From JAIRLS01 sp031551455 (GTDB lineage: Bacteria > Bacteroidota > Bacteroidia > Bacteroidales > UBA4181): a stretch of DNA of 48,014 nt. Of this stretch, positions 24,261 to 34,619 are shown in pieces. The DNA lies in NCBI GenBank assembly GCA_031551455.1, contig JAVBNP010000022.1, positions 1-48,014 of the forward strand, given 5' to 3'. A model generated the notes under the pieces. It did not search any database and was not told the DNA's origin. It saw nothing but the letters and a program-made list of their open reading frames with translations. Position numbers and translations under genes: made by a program. Numbering within the stretch: position 1 is the stretch's first letter; each line of letters opens with the position of its first letter.

Positions 24261-24464
24261 TTAATCTTTTAAAACGAATATTGAGGTTTCTTCGATATAT
24301 TCACTGAAAGGATGCCCCGTCGTCGGATCGAAAATCCGAGGCGGGGCGTCTGCCGTATATGCTTTGGCGCAATGTGTTGTTCGAGAATGAACCGGTTTGT
24401 TGGTTTTCTTGCAGTCAATATTCAATGGTTCGTGTAATGCGAAGACCTCCAAAACAGGTTTCAT
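24261..24464 (-). CDS. putative small Cys/His-containing peptide
   Basis: 67 residues from the ATG at 24462-24464, starting MKPVLEVFALHEPLNIDC and continuing with KPVHSRTTHC, then DPTTGHPFSEY. It begins 26 bases after the stop of the MG2/plug gene on the same strand, so it is probably in the same transcript. It has no signal peptide; two Cys residues 14 apart and several His and Thr/Ser are visible. The residue mix looks coding. I do not recognise a family; small genes after such secreted proteins in Bacteroidota are sometimes peptide precursors, but that is speculation. A caveat is that a strong GC-rich hairpin (24314-24347) lies inside the ORF, so the region could instead be an RNA element. 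Confidence 0.4.
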   Translation of the reverse strand: MKPVLEVFALHEPLNIDCKKTNKPVHSRTTHCAKAYTADAPPRIFDPTTGHPFSEYIEETSIFVLKD

Positions 24465-24490
24465 AAATTTCAAAATAGCTTTCGGATGTA

Positions 24491-27058
24491 TTATTCATTT
24501 TTATAAACTCCGATCATTCCTTGGGATGTAATGGTCTCCGCACTGATGCTGAACTTTGTGCATCTGCTGTTATTGTAAAACTTTATTCTTACATTACCCT
24601 TCTCGTCGGAAACTACCGACGGATTCCAGTATAACGTACGGCGATAGTCGGGTTCCGGCGGCAAAACCGAATAGTCCGGACTGTAGAATTCCTCTACCCG
24701 GCTGTACCCCTCCAGCCAAGTTTTCCTTACACCTTTAGCGCCGTCTACCGGGATCTGTCCTTCGGGATAGGTCTCAATCAATACGGCACAACTATATATA
24801 TGGGCCACATCCATGGATGTCATCCGGGGGTCGGCATATTTACACATAACGGATAAATCCTCGTTGATGTATATGGATTTGATGGCATTAAGCCTGATCA
24901 GCTTATACCGGGTATATCCCATCTCGGTATGTTCGGTACGCCTGTAATCGATCACGAAAAGCGGCATTTTTTGCTTATACAGTATATACTCGCTGTTTCC
25001 ACGCAAAATGGTATAAAAGTCTTTATTCATATTGATCAACAGTTGGTGTATGTTATCACCCATATATTTACCGCCGTCTTTGATATCATCCATTTCCGAA
25101 TGTACGTCATAGTATGCAACCGATGTCAAGCGGTTGTTGTAAATATCGCGTTCCCTGCTTCTTTTATTTGCACTAACCGTTACAGCGTCAAGGTGATGAA
25201 TTTTATCGCTAAAGCCGGCTCTTGCCAACGAATCTTCATAAGCAATCCGGAATGCAGCCAAATCTTCTTCAAAATGGTCGTCGGGTGTTTCTTCGTTATT
25301 GATGCTTTCGTTATCGTCGCCGGCAATGTTTACCTGCATTTCCGCATACCGGTACCTTTTAGGTTCGGGGCTGAAAAGCCGGTCCAGAATGATCCGGTGG
25401 TCTTTTTTCTTTCCTTTTTCGGTTACGGCCAATATCATGCTCCATTTTCCTTGTACATCCGATACAAAAGAAAAACGTCCCAGACTATCCGTTACGAAGG
25501 ATTCGATAAAGTTGGCGTTTTTCTCATTTTCTTCGCCTTTTTGAAGCAGGAAACAGGAAACATCCACGTTGGGTTTAGGTATCTGCTTGACTAAGGAAAC
25601 GACTTTTCCGTTGGCTTCTATACCTTGCTCGGGGAGATATTTCAATTGAAGGGACTCAACCCCGGTCATTTGTTTCCATAAGTAACGCCGCCAACCCTGC
25701 ACCATCAACAACAAATCGAGCGCCGCGCGGTGTGTTTCGTCATCCGTTTCGAAATAATAGGAAGGATTGCGAACATACCCCTTGATCTCCGACATCAACA
25801 AAAGATCCGTCAGTATGTTGCTCCTACACGCTACCTCGTTCATGCCATCTTTCACCGACAGGGAAAACGTTGTTTGAACCGGATTCGATGCCTTATCCGT
25901 TACAGAAAAATCCATATCGACCAATTCATAAGGCTTGTAGGACGACTTACCAATCTTTGCCTTGATATCCAACGATTCGTTCCGGCGGGTAAATATCAAC
26001 CGATCACAAATTATCTCGCCGGTCTCGTTAAATAATACAATTTGGGAAACGCCTGAAGGCAAGTGTGTTTTATCCATTTTAAAGTCAACTTCATCGTCGA
26101 CAATGTCCACCATGCAATAGTCTTGCAGCTTGCCGCCGCTTAAGACAACCACACCCAGTATCCCGCCAGGAGTATGGCTGTTTTTCCGCAAGCATATCCC
26201 GATGCTGTCGGGTTGGGACAGGTTGTCCACTTTCATCGTGAATCCCTGCGGCAAGCCCGGAGGCAAATCAAACCGGTATTTTTTTCCGGAATATTCAACC
26301 AAAACCTTCCGTTTCCCTGCATCGGGCGTATACACGAACATACCTCGTCCTTCGTGTTGCGTGGTAAATCGATACAAATCTTGTTCTGTTTCGTCCGCAA
26401 CAACACCCGTAACGTTGATCGGGTTACCGGCTTCATCCGTGGCTTCGAAAGCAAGGCGCGATGCAATACCCCGGATCATATTGCCTCCTTCGGGGAAAAA
26501 GCGCAGGTTTACCCGTTTCCCTTTCAGCGGTTTTTCCCTTTTTACCGGATAACTGCCTCTACCGTATTTCCACATTTCTTTTTCTTCGAAATTACCTTCT
26601 TCCTTCGGCTTGTCGAAAACAGGCAATAATCTGGAAAAGATCGCGTCATCACCAAAGTTTAACATGTATTTCGTGTAGGCGCGTACTTCGTAAAAACCGG
26701 AATAGAACGGAAGTTGATTTAATGTGAAATTACTGTGGCACTGTCCGTTTTCGATTTTTAAGACCTGCTTGTCGATCACTTCCCCGCCCGGATTCAAGAG
26801 TTCCACATACAGTGTTTTGCTTAACCTGCTTAACTGATGTTGTCCGGAACTAACTATATAACATTTGAACCAGATGTTGTCACCTTGGTAATAACCGGTA
26901 TTGTCGAAATGCAGGTATACTTTTTCCTGTGGAATATGTTTCGAAAAGTTATTCAGAGTTTGAATATACCGGGTTAATTTGATTATCCCGGTATCGGGAT
27001 CCTGTCCCCAAACATGAAAGCTAAGAAACAAAGAAAAAAATACAACCGGATATTTCAT
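24491..27058 (-). CDS. secreted MG2-like / TonB-plug-like protein
   Basis: About 855 residues from the ATG at 27056-27058 (MKYPVVFFSLFLSFHVWGQ, a normal signal peptide; the ORF start at 27112 would add an unneeded leader). The first part resembles the MG2 macroglobulin domain: QEKVYLHFDNTGYYQGDNIWFKCYIV and YSGFYEVRAYTKYMLNFGDD. The middle has further beta-sandwich segments. The C-terminal third has a plug-like stretch (LDAVTVSANKRSRERDI, then ...HQLLINMNKDFYT) without a following barrel, so it is not itself a transporter. The family is common in Bacteroidota and has no fixed function. It lies 63 bases after the GH38 gene and is followed by a small peptide ORF. Base usage looks a little different from its neighbours, with fewer TTCG/TCG runs; not measured. 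Confidence 0.75.
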   Translation of the reverse strand: MKYPVVFFSLFLSFHVWGQDPDTGIIKLTRYIQTLNNFSKHIPQEKVYLHFDNTGYYQGDNIWFKCYIVSSGQHQLSRLSKTLYVELLNPGGEVIDKQVLKIENGQCHSNFTLNQLPFYSGFYEVRAYTKYMLNFGDDAIFSRLLPVFDKPKEEGNFEEKEMWKYGRGSYPVKREKPLKGKRVNLRFFPEGGNMIRGIASRLAFEATDEAGNPINVTGVVADETEQDLYRFTTQHEGRGMFVYTPDAGKRKVLVEYSGKKYRFDLPPGLPQGFTMKVDNLSQPDSIGICLRKNSHTPGGILGVVVLSGGKLQDYCMVDIVDDEVDFKMDKTHLPSGVSQIVLFNETGEIICDRLIFTRRNESLDIKAKIGKSSYKPYELVDMDFSVTDKASNPVQTTFSLSVKDGMNEVACRSNILTDLLLMSEIKGYVRNPSYYFETDDETHRAALDLLLMVQGWRRYLWKQMTGVESLQLKYLPEQGIEANGKVVSLVKQIPKPNVDVSCFLLQKGEENEKNANFIESFVTDSLGRFSFVSDVQGKWSMILAVTEKGKKKDHRIILDRLFSPEPKRYRYAEMQVNIAGDDNESINNEETPDDHFEEDLAAFRIAYEDSLARAGFSDKIHHLDAVTVSANKRSRERDIYNNRLTSVAYYDVHSEMDDIKDGGKYMGDNIHQLLINMNKDFYTILRGNSEYILYKQKMPLFVIDYRRTEHTEMGYTRYKLIRLNAIKSIYINEDLSVMCKYADPRMTSMDVAHIYSCAVLIETYPEGQIPVDGAKGVRKTWLEGYSRVEEFYSPDYSVLPPEPDYRRTLYWNPSVVSDEKGNVRIKFYNNSRCTKFSISAETITSQGMIGVYKNE

Positions 27059-27121
27059 TGTTTTTATATTGAGATAATTTGGACTTATAAATAACAATAC
27101 ATGCAGTAACATTTCCGTAAC

Positions 27122-30100
27122 TTATCGAAAGTTAAGTCTCAACGTAACAATTTCCCATGGTTTTACGGACATTTCGACGATTCCGCCGCCGGAAACGGGT
27201 AATTCTTTCTCGTCGTACTCGATCATGTTCGTGAGATATGCTTGTCGGATCGGCTTAAACCCTTTCAAGGAAAGTTTCGAATAACGACCTTCGGCTTCGT
27301 AAAAACGAACGATGATACCGTTGCCGTCTTCGGCTTGTTTTACCGCTGAAACGATCAAATTTTCGGGACCGAGTTCCAGAAAACTTTGCGACTCGGGCAA
27401 AGTTTCATTCGCCGATTTCGTGTTCGGATTTTCGGGCATGTACAGTGTCAACGGCATGTTGAAATCCTGCCCCTTTTTGTAAGCATATCGCCAATTGCCT
27501 TCGTGCGGATAAAGCGCCATGCGGTAGCTGTGATTTCCGGGTTGAACGAACCAATTTTCGGGATTCCACGAAAGACTTTTTCGGCTCGAAAGCAACACAT
27601 GTTGTATCAGCGGATAATCCACGGGATGTTCCGTTTCGTCGCGAAAATGATGCAGCGTTATATCCGAAGCCGATAAACATCCCGAACCTTGATACTTTCC
27701 CGTGGAGATGTCCACCCAATTGATCGCTTCGCGGAACGGCAAATCGACACGCGCATAAAATTGACCGGAAAAGTTGCATTCGACGGTCTCGGGCAAAATC
27801 GAATAATCGATTTCATCTTTCCCCGCTTCGGTTGTTCCGAACGGTTCTTCGTAACTGATTCGGGCCGTTCCATCGACATTGATCGGGAAAACGATGCGTA
27901 GTTCACGGCTCGGAATTCCCTCCCAATCGAGCACGTCCGCTTCGACAATCAATTCCCGGGCGTTTTTATTGAGAATAAAACGTTCCCGTAACGTGAAATG
28001 ACGGAATTCGGCTTCTTTTTCCACCACATAACGAACAGGGCTTTCTGTTGCTCGAACGGTTTTGAATTCGTGGAGATTGCTTCGATCGAAATCTTCCGTT
28101 GTGGTTTCTTCCATGTTGTTCCATGCTTCCGTGGGCGCGGTTAATTGAATTACTTCGCCGCCTTCAAATTTGTCGGTTCGCAACACTTCGCGTTTACCCG
28201 TTTTGTCGTATAATGAGGCGATTCCCGCTTTTCCGAATCGCACTTTCAGAAATTAATTTTCCAACGAATCAGCCGCAATCGGTACGGGTTCCCCTTTAAA
28301 CGTATCGGTTTTACGAGCATAATAAATTTTATGCCCGAGCGACGGCATGTCGTCGGCTTCGAAAATTACGTCAACTTGGCATTGTTCGTTGTCTCGGCGA
28401 ACCAATTCGTAAGGTATTACGACTCCGGAAGCATCCGTGATTTCGAGACCTTTCCAATCGCGAGGATAATTGATTGTACCCGTCACGATGTCGCAACGTT
28501 TCCGTCCGGAAGGATTGTATACCAAAAAAGGAACCTTTGCGTTATCGCCTTTCGGCAACATGCCGGCTAATGCGGCGCCTGCTTCGTCGGCAAGCGTCGA
28601 ACCGATATCAAACGACTTTTGATACGAAACCACATTAAGACTGTCGGTAGCAGTGCCCATATTACCGCCCCACCCGTGATCGGGCCAAGTGTTGGCCATC
28701 CATCCGTTGTCGAGTTGATGTTGCGGGTAGTTTATGTTCGGTTTGAGTGTTTTCAACCATGCGTACATCCGTTCCGATTGCAACAGTAAGTTGTGTCCTT
28801 TACGGCCGATCAACAAGCCTTCGCGATGTCCCGGCTCATCGTAATACGCCCACGACAGCGGCCAAGTTCCTTTTAACGTTTCCGTTTCGAGTTCGCCGTT
28901 GCCGAAAAAGCGATCCAATATTTCGTCGGGAACGGTAAACCGCATCGTTGCCGGTTTGATTTGTCGTTCGGGTTGTTTCTCGAAATGTTTGCTCCAAACA
29001 TTCGCAAATTCTTTCATCGCTTTGTTTTGCTCTTTCACGAAACTGATCATTTGCGGCGCCGGAGGCAAATAATCAATATCGAAATCGTAAATCGATTCGT
29101 TGGGTAAATTACGTTCCCGATAGTATGAATCGCGAACATTTTGGAATCCGAGCCAACCGGTGTTGTTCACAGGATTGAGTAATCGACTAAATCCAGTGTA
29201 TCGCAAGGCGAACAAAGGCACGGCTGTTCCGTCCAATCCTTCCCAATAGTAAAAGCCCCAAGGGAAACGTCCCTGAACGATATAATCGACGCCGCACTTT
29301 TTGAGTATTTGCGGAAATTGGCTGCTCATGCCGGGCACATCCACGTTGGAATAAAAACGGGTGTTGCAACCGGGAAAGTTTTCGAGCAACCAACGCCGTC
29401 CGTAATAAAAATGACGAATTAACTTTTCCTGACCCACATGAAACGGCAGGTTCTGCGTATAGCTTGCTCCGAATTCGAAACGGCCTTCGCGCATGCGTTG
29501 AGCGATTTCTCCGCTCCGTTCGGGATGACGCACCAAAAACTCCTTCAAATATTCCACAGACTCCATGTGATATTTAAATTCGGGATGATCGCGTATCAGA
29601 TCCAATGCGGGAGCAATCAATTCGTCGGAGCGATAATCGGCCGTTAAAGGAGGCGTGTAAAGCCATCCGAGATCATTGTGGTTGGTACTGAGGATATTGA
29701 AAACGCCTCCGTCAAAATAATTTTTCTCGTAAGGCGATACTTCCGTTTCGTATGCGGCAAACGTTGTTTTACCCGTTCGTAACATGGAGAAATTCAATTT
29801 GCCTTGTTCGTACATCGCGGGAATCCATAATTGTTGCACGGTAACCGAACGAGCGGGAATTTCCGCCAAATCGATCGTCTTTACGGTTTTTCCGTTATAA
29901 TGCACTTGCAATCGGGCGTTTTTGATTTCCTCGTCGGGGTTCGTTATCTCGATTTTGGCCGATTGCACCGGATCTTTTCCTTGCATGTCGTACATTTGGA
30001 ACAGTGCCACTTTAAAATCGGGCCGATGGTTTTCCGCATACGCATTGATTTTTCCCAATCCGGTGCAATTTCGATCGGAATTGTTCCAAACCCGTTCGAT

Positions 30101-30544
30101 AACGAGTTTTATTTCATCGGTGGTTTTCGGTTGCGGCAGACTGATGATTTGATAATATTCCGCAAGACGTAATTCGACTTCCATCGACGTCCCGTCCGAA
30201 AATTCGAGTTTGATGTTGCGGGCTGCCGGAAAAATTTGGTCACGCGCTTCAGTGTCCAACAAAAAATCGTACGGCGAAGGTTTGTTGACGATCCAAAGTT
30301 CTTTCACGGTTTGAGGTTTATCCCAACCGATGCGAAGTCGGGCGCCCACTCTTTCGTTGTTTGTTTCCCAAGCCGAGGTTAGTCGACCGTTCAGCAAACG
30401 TTTGGGCGGAGCATCGACATGAGCCGACGAAGCTTCCAATTTAACCCGATCGGCCGTGATCAAGTTGGGGTTTTGTTGTTGCGCCAATAACGAGGCAGAA
30501 AGCAGACATAACGCGAATGTTCCCCGAAAAACAACATTTCTCAT
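27122..30544 (-). pseudogene. GH38 alpha-mannosidase interrupted by one in-frame TAA
   Basis: Two parts in the same reading frame, 28253-30544 (763 residues) and 27122-28252 (376 residues), separated only by TAA at 28253-28255. The junction reads SLEN-stop-FLKVRFGKAGIASLYDK; family members read SLEN-Lys-F..VRFGKAGI, so AAA changed to TAA. Read through, the protein has 1140 residues, the full family length. It has a signal peptide, an F5/8-like domain about 30-170, then the GH38 domain with zinc ligands His289, Asp291 (STNHNDLGW) and His623 (WPDHGWGG), and nucleophile Asp402 (SNVDVPGMS). The second part is the C-terminal beta domain. It removes alpha-mannose residues outside the cytoplasm. A GTG restart at 28241-28243 could make a separate C-terminal chain. 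Pseudogene, variant or sequencing error remain open. Confidence 0.8.
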
Positions 30545-30774
30545 AACTAATGTATTTTAAAATTAATGATGTATGAAAAAAATACACCCTCAAAAAGTGT
30601 TGCTAATGTAGTAAAAATAGTTTAAATTTACTCCGATATTTCGGTTTTAATCGGAAGTTAATGCAATCTATGTCCATTATCTCGGAAAATTATCGGTTTT
30701 TAATCGACTGAAAAACCATCCGATTGCTCCTATTTTATTGTTCCATTGATCGTTAAAGTTATAAAGATATTTAT

Positions 30775-33033
30775 ATGAAAAAACGTGTATTTGCTTGTAT
30801 GATAGCTGTTTTGTCGGGAACGACCGGTGTTGTATTTTCTCAACCGACTTTCAAACCGGTTGTCTGTTATTATCAAGACACCCGAATGATTGATGAACTT
30901 GAGTTAAAACCCGAAGATCGATCTCGCGCGACGGACGCAAACGGTGCGGAATGGGAGTTGACGGTAAACCGAAGAGAAGTTAACGGACAACCGGATGCCG
31001 CCGAATATCGATTGACGTGGACACTTGTCAAAGGATCGGCCAAAGAAGTTGCCGTGGCGGTTCGTTTCCCTTTTAACGATTGGTCCGAGAAAAATTTCGT
31101 ATTCATCCCCGCCGCCGTCTACGACGGAAATCGTTTTGAGGTAAAGGATGTGGAATATCCTCCGTATTGGTACGACCGATCGGAATGGCGCACGGACATG
31201 CCCGTTACCACCACGCCCGTACCGACATTGGGTAAAGCCGATCGGTATTCGAAAATAGAATTGAACACGGGGAATGCGGCCACGCCGCTGATGGCTTTCC
31301 GGTCGGCCGAAAAACAAACGGGATGGATGGTGTTGACCACTCAGGGTAGTCGTTTGGGCAACCACGGTTTGTTTGTCGAAGAAACTCCAGATCGTTCGCA
31401 AGCGACATTTTCCGTTACCGCTCCGGCCGTTCGGGAGAAAAGAGCAACAGGAAGCGGCTTTGCGCCTTCGGGAGATAAAGCGGCGGACTTCAAAGCGGGG
31501 GATTTCGTGTCGATTCAATTTCGTGTTTATTCTTTCCCGGCGCCGACGTTGCAACACATGTTGCGTCGTTTTGTCGAAGTACGCAAAGATTTGAATCCGT
31601 CGCAACGAGTCGAAACATTACCTTACAGCGAAGCATGGAAATTGGAAAGTCAACTTTTTCGGGAGGATCGTTGGGACGAGAAAATCAACATGTTCTGTTT
31701 GAGCAAACCGGGCACCGGCACCTCGTGGAACTTTATTTGGCAACTCGGTTGGGTCGGCGGCGGACAATGCACGCTTCCCCTCATTCAACAAGGGACAGCC
31801 GAGGATCGGCAAAAAGCATTAAGCAATTTGGACGTCATATTCACCAAAAGTCAAGCCGAGTCGGGTTTTTTCAACGCGTTCGGCAATGGTGTCGAATTTG
31901 CGAGTTTCGGTTACAATAAGCCCTTCAAATACAACGAAACATTGGTTCGTTCGCAAGGCGATTGGCTGTACATGGCGCAAAAACAATTCAAGGTGTTGGA
32001 ATCCGAAGGGACGACGGTGCCCGCACATTGGAAAACGGGATTAAAGAAACAAACCGATGCTTTCGTGCGTCTTTGGGAAAAGTACCGACAATTCGGACAA
32101 TTCGTCGATGTGAGCACGGGGAATATTTGTATCGGCGGGTCGACATCGGGCGCTATCGTACCGGGAGGATTGGCCTTGGCCTCGAAAACGTATCGTTCGA
32201 AACGTTATCTTGAGGTGGCGGAACAATCGGCAAGAAAATATTATACCGATTTTGTGTTGAAAGGATACACCACCGGCGGACCGGGAGAAATCATGTCCGC
32301 TCCCGACAGTGAATCCGCTTTCGGATTGTTCGAATCGTTCATGGCGTTGTACGAAATTACCGGAAAGAAAGAGTGGTTGACATACGCCTCCGATCTGTTG
32401 CCGATTTGTGCCGGATGGGTTGTTTCGTACGATTTCGATTTTCCCGAAAATTCCATTATGGGGCAAATCAATGCCCGATCATGCGGTTCGGTTTGGGCAA
32501 GTATTGCCAACAAACATAGTGCGCCGGGAATTTGCACGTGGTCGGGAGATTCCTTTTTGAAATATTACCGTGCCACCGGCAACACGCAAGCCATAGAATT
32601 GCTGACCGACATCGCGCACGGGTTGACGCAATACGTCAGCCGAGCCGATCGACCGATCGGTAAAATGTCGCCCGGAGAAATTTGCGAACGTGTCAACACG
32701 AGCGACTGGGAAGGAAAGGATCAAGTGGGCGGAAATATTTTCTCGTCCTGTTCGTGGACGGAAACGGCCGTTCTGCTGACGGTAACCGAACTGCCCGGAA
32801 TCTACGTACAACCCGATAAAGGTTTCTTCACGGTATTCGACAACGTAAAAGCGGAAAAAATAAATGCGTCCGGCGAAAAAATGAAACTTCGCGTCAACAA
32901 TCCCGGTCCGTTCGTCGCGGAAGTGAAAGTGTTTTCCGAATCCTCCTCCGAAGCAAAGAAAAAGAATTGGGATTTATCTCGGGCATCGATTATCAAGTTG
33001 CAACCGAATGAAACGAAGGAAATAGAATTTTGA
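30775..33033 (+). CDS. secreted six-hairpin-glycosidase-like protein
   Basis: 752 residues. Signal peptide 1-23 (ends GVVFSQ). About residues 25-280 are a beta-rich N-terminal domain; about 290-640 look alpha-helical with repeated aromatic and Gly motifs (WNFIWQLGWVGGGQCTLPLI, SGFFNAFGNGVEFASFG, GGSTSGAIVPGGLALA, YTTGGPGEIMSAPDSESAFGLFESFMALYE, ICTWSGDSFLKYY), which suggests an (alpha/alpha)6 barrel; a small beta domain ends the chain. This arrangement is common in polysaccharide-acting enzymes of Bacteroidota, but I cannot assign a family or substrate, nor identify catalytic acids. It is transcribed divergently from the GH38 alpha-mannosidase, across 230 bases, so the two may be co-regulated. 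Confidence 0.7.
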   Translation: MKKRVFACMIAVLSGTTGVVFSQPTFKPVVCYYQDTRMIDELELKPEDRSRATDANGAEWELTVNRREVNGQPDAAEYRLTWTLVKGSAKEVAVAVRFPFNDWSEKNFVFIPAAVYDGNRFEVKDVEYPPYWYDRSEWRTDMPVTTTPVPTLGKADRYSKIELNTGNAATPLMAFRSAEKQTGWMVLTTQGSRLGNHGLFVEETPDRSQATFSVTAPAVREKRATGSGFAPSGDKAADFKAGDFVSIQFRVYSFPAPTLQHMLRRFVEVRKDLNPSQRVETLPYSEAWKLESQLFREDRWDEKINMFCLSKPGTGTSWNFIWQLGWVGGGQCTLPLIQQGTAEDRQKALSNLDVIFTKSQAESGFFNAFGNGVEFASFGYNKPFKYNETLVRSQGDWLYMAQKQFKVLESEGTTVPAHWKTGLKKQTDAFVRLWEKYRQFGQFVDVSTGNICIGGSTSGAIVPGGLALASKTYRSKRYLEVAEQSARKYYTDFVLKGYTTGGPGEIMSAPDSESAFGLFESFMALYEITGKKEWLTYASDLLPICAGWVVSYDFDFPENSIMGQINARSCGSVWASIANKHSAPGICTWSGDSFLKYYRATGNTQAIELLTDIAHGLTQYVSRADRPIGKMSPGEICERVNTSDWEGKDQVGGNIFSSCSWTETAVLLTVTELPGIYVQPDKGFFTVFDNVKAEKINASGEKMKLRVNNPGPFVAEVKVFSESSSEAKKKNWDLSRASIIKLQPNETKEIEF

Positions 33034-33220
33034 CATTTCGGTGTTTCGCGGGAAACGGAAATTTGCGAGATATCCGAGAAACAACGCTAACAACAGTACC
33101 AAGTTCGCGAGCGGGTTTGGTATTGTTTGTATCGACTGCCGAAACAAAAAATCGCAAGAACCTTATGTTTTTTTCGACTTTACATGAGCCCGACAACATT
33201 ATTTTTTTGTTCGAAAACTA

Positions 33221-33240
33221 ACTGACATACAGTTGTCAGT
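33221..33240. promoter_or_regulatory. perfect inverted repeat, probable operator of the WYL regulator
   Basis: ACTGACA, six bases, TGTCAGT: a perfect 7-bp inverted repeat 57 bases before the regulator start. It lies 10 bases upstream of TATTTTG (33251-33257), a near match to the -7 box, so a bound protein would overlap the promoter. A related repeat is found at 35086-35103. Confidence 0.5.
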
Positions 33241-33297
33241 CGGATATGTTTATTTTGCATGACCGAATGAATACACGACGGATGTAAAAACCGAGAT

Positions 33298-34236
33298 ATG
33301 AATAAAATAGAAAGAATATCGGCAACACTCGTGGCATTGCAATCACGTAAATACGTGACGGCCGAATATATCGCCGCCGGATTCGGGGTCAGTCTGCGAA
33401 CCGTCTATCGCGACTTGCGAATATTGGAAGAAGCGGGGATACCGATCGTCTCCAATCCCGGTGTCGGATATTCTCTTGCCGCCGGGTATAAACTCCCGCC
33501 GTTGATGTTCACCGCGGAAGAAGCCGTCGCGTTTCTGATGGCGGAAAAAGCGCTCGGCATACAAACCGACTCCGACATCCACGAACTCTTTCGCAGCGGT
33601 ATGGATAAAGTCCGTGCGGTGCTTAAAGCGGCCGAAAAAAACATCCTCGAAGATTTCGACAATCACATTCACGCACTCGGATTTCTCGGTCCGCCTCCGG
33701 CAAAACCAAAGCATATTCTTCAACCCTTATTGGAAAGCATCATACGGAAAAAGGTTATTGAGATAAGCTATACATCCGGCCGAATGGAAACATCGGTACG
33801 AATGACGGAACCGATCGGATTTTTTTGTCTGTTTCAACATTGGTATCTGTTGGCATGGTGCAGAGCAAAGAACGATTACCGCACGTTTCGGTTGGATCGT
33901 ATCGAACATCTCAAACCCATGAACGAAGGGTTCACGAAATCGCATCCGGGTCTGAAAACGATTTTACGGTCGCTTTTTCCGGAAAATGCCGAAACCCTTT
34001 ATCGCGTAACAATAAAAATCGACAAAGCTGCCTTGCAATTCATGGGCGCCGGCAAATATATGTACGGTTTGTCGAGCGAACGGGCATCGGGCGATTCGGT
34101 GATTCAGGAATATACCGTTTACTCGTTGGAATATTTCGGCAAATGGTATCTGTCGTTTGCCGATCAAGCCGAAATCATCGAACCCGCCGAGTTGAAAAGT
34201 ACGATCAAAGATTTGATCAAGAGAATAAAGCTGTAA
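33298..34236 (+). CDS. WYL-domain transcriptional regulator (YafY type)
   Basis: 312 residues, the usual length. An N-terminal DeoR-type winged helix-turn-helix (about 1-60) has YVTAEYIAAGFGVSLRTVYRDLRILEEAGIPI. The WYL domain is at about 140-225, with the Trp-Tyr-Leu triad at 182-184 inside FQHWYLLAWCRAKNDYRTFRLDRI, followed by a C-terminal WCX-like region. The WYL domain binds a small ligand or nucleic acid and controls the DNA-binding part. It is followed 24 bases later by the DUF3795 gene, then DUF3788, all on the same strand, and a perfect inverted repeat lies in its promoter, consistent with autoregulation. Confidence 0.92.
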   Translation: MNKIERISATLVALQSRKYVTAEYIAAGFGVSLRTVYRDLRILEEAGIPIVSNPGVGYSLAAGYKLPPLMFTAEEAVAFLMAEKALGIQTDSDIHELFRSGMDKVRAVLKAAEKNILEDFDNHIHALGFLGPPPAKPKHILQPLLESIIRKKVIEISYTSGRMETSVRMTEPIGFFCLFQHWYLLAWCRAKNDYRTFRLDRIEHLKPMNEGFTKSHPGLKTILRSLFPENAETLYRVTIKIDKAALQFMGAGKYMYGLSSERASGDSVIQEYTVYSLEYFGKWYLSFADQAEIIEPAELKSTIKDLIKRIKL

Positions 34237-34260
34237 ATTGAAACCAAAAAATAAAAAGTC

Positions 34261-34618
34261 ATGAACAACGAACAATTAGTTTCCTATTGCGGATTTTATT
34301 GCGGAACATGCCCCAAATACTTGTCGGGGCGATTCTTCCGAATGTGCCGTCGGGTACCGAAAATGCAAAGTACGGCCGTGTTGCATGGAACATCAATATT
34401 TTACTTGCGCGGATTGCCACGAATACGCGACGGTTCGCAATTGTCGAAAATACAATCCGCCGGCTGTCCGGTTGGGTGAATTTATCTCGAGTACAAGCCG
34501 TCGAAAAGCTATCGAGATGATTAGGGAAAAAGGATTGGCGGAATTCGCGAATTATATGGCCGACAAAAAACAGGTAACCGTAAAGACAAAAAATACAATC
34601 ATCAATAAAAATATTTGA
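34261..34618 (+). pseudogene. DUF3795 protein with +1 frameshift in a G run
   Basis: The ATG at 34261 starts MNNEQLVSYCGFYCGTCPKYLSG, the standard DUF3795 N-terminus with its Cys pairs. After GGGG at 34326-34329 the reading frame is lost. The next frame continues the family exactly: DSSECAVGYRKCKVRPCCMEHQYFTCADCHEYATVRNCRKY, ending at TGA 34616-34618. If one G were removed (TCGGGC), the frame is open over 118 residues. So this is a single-base insertion in a homopolymer. Family members are small Cys-rich proteins, probably metal-binding, with no known function. It sits between the WYL regulator and DUF3788. It could be a real mutation, a phase-variable tract or a sequencing error. Confidence 0.8.
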
Positions 34619-34619
34619 C

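Noticed and set aside
27405..27779. Small ORFs in the GH38 C-terminal region as separate genes
   Set aside because: The frame of the GH38 protein fits family motifs throughout; the others are shadows.
33030..33221. 63-residue ORF after the six-hairpin-like gene
   Set aside because: No start with a box, no motif, and it runs into the WYL operator; not convincing.
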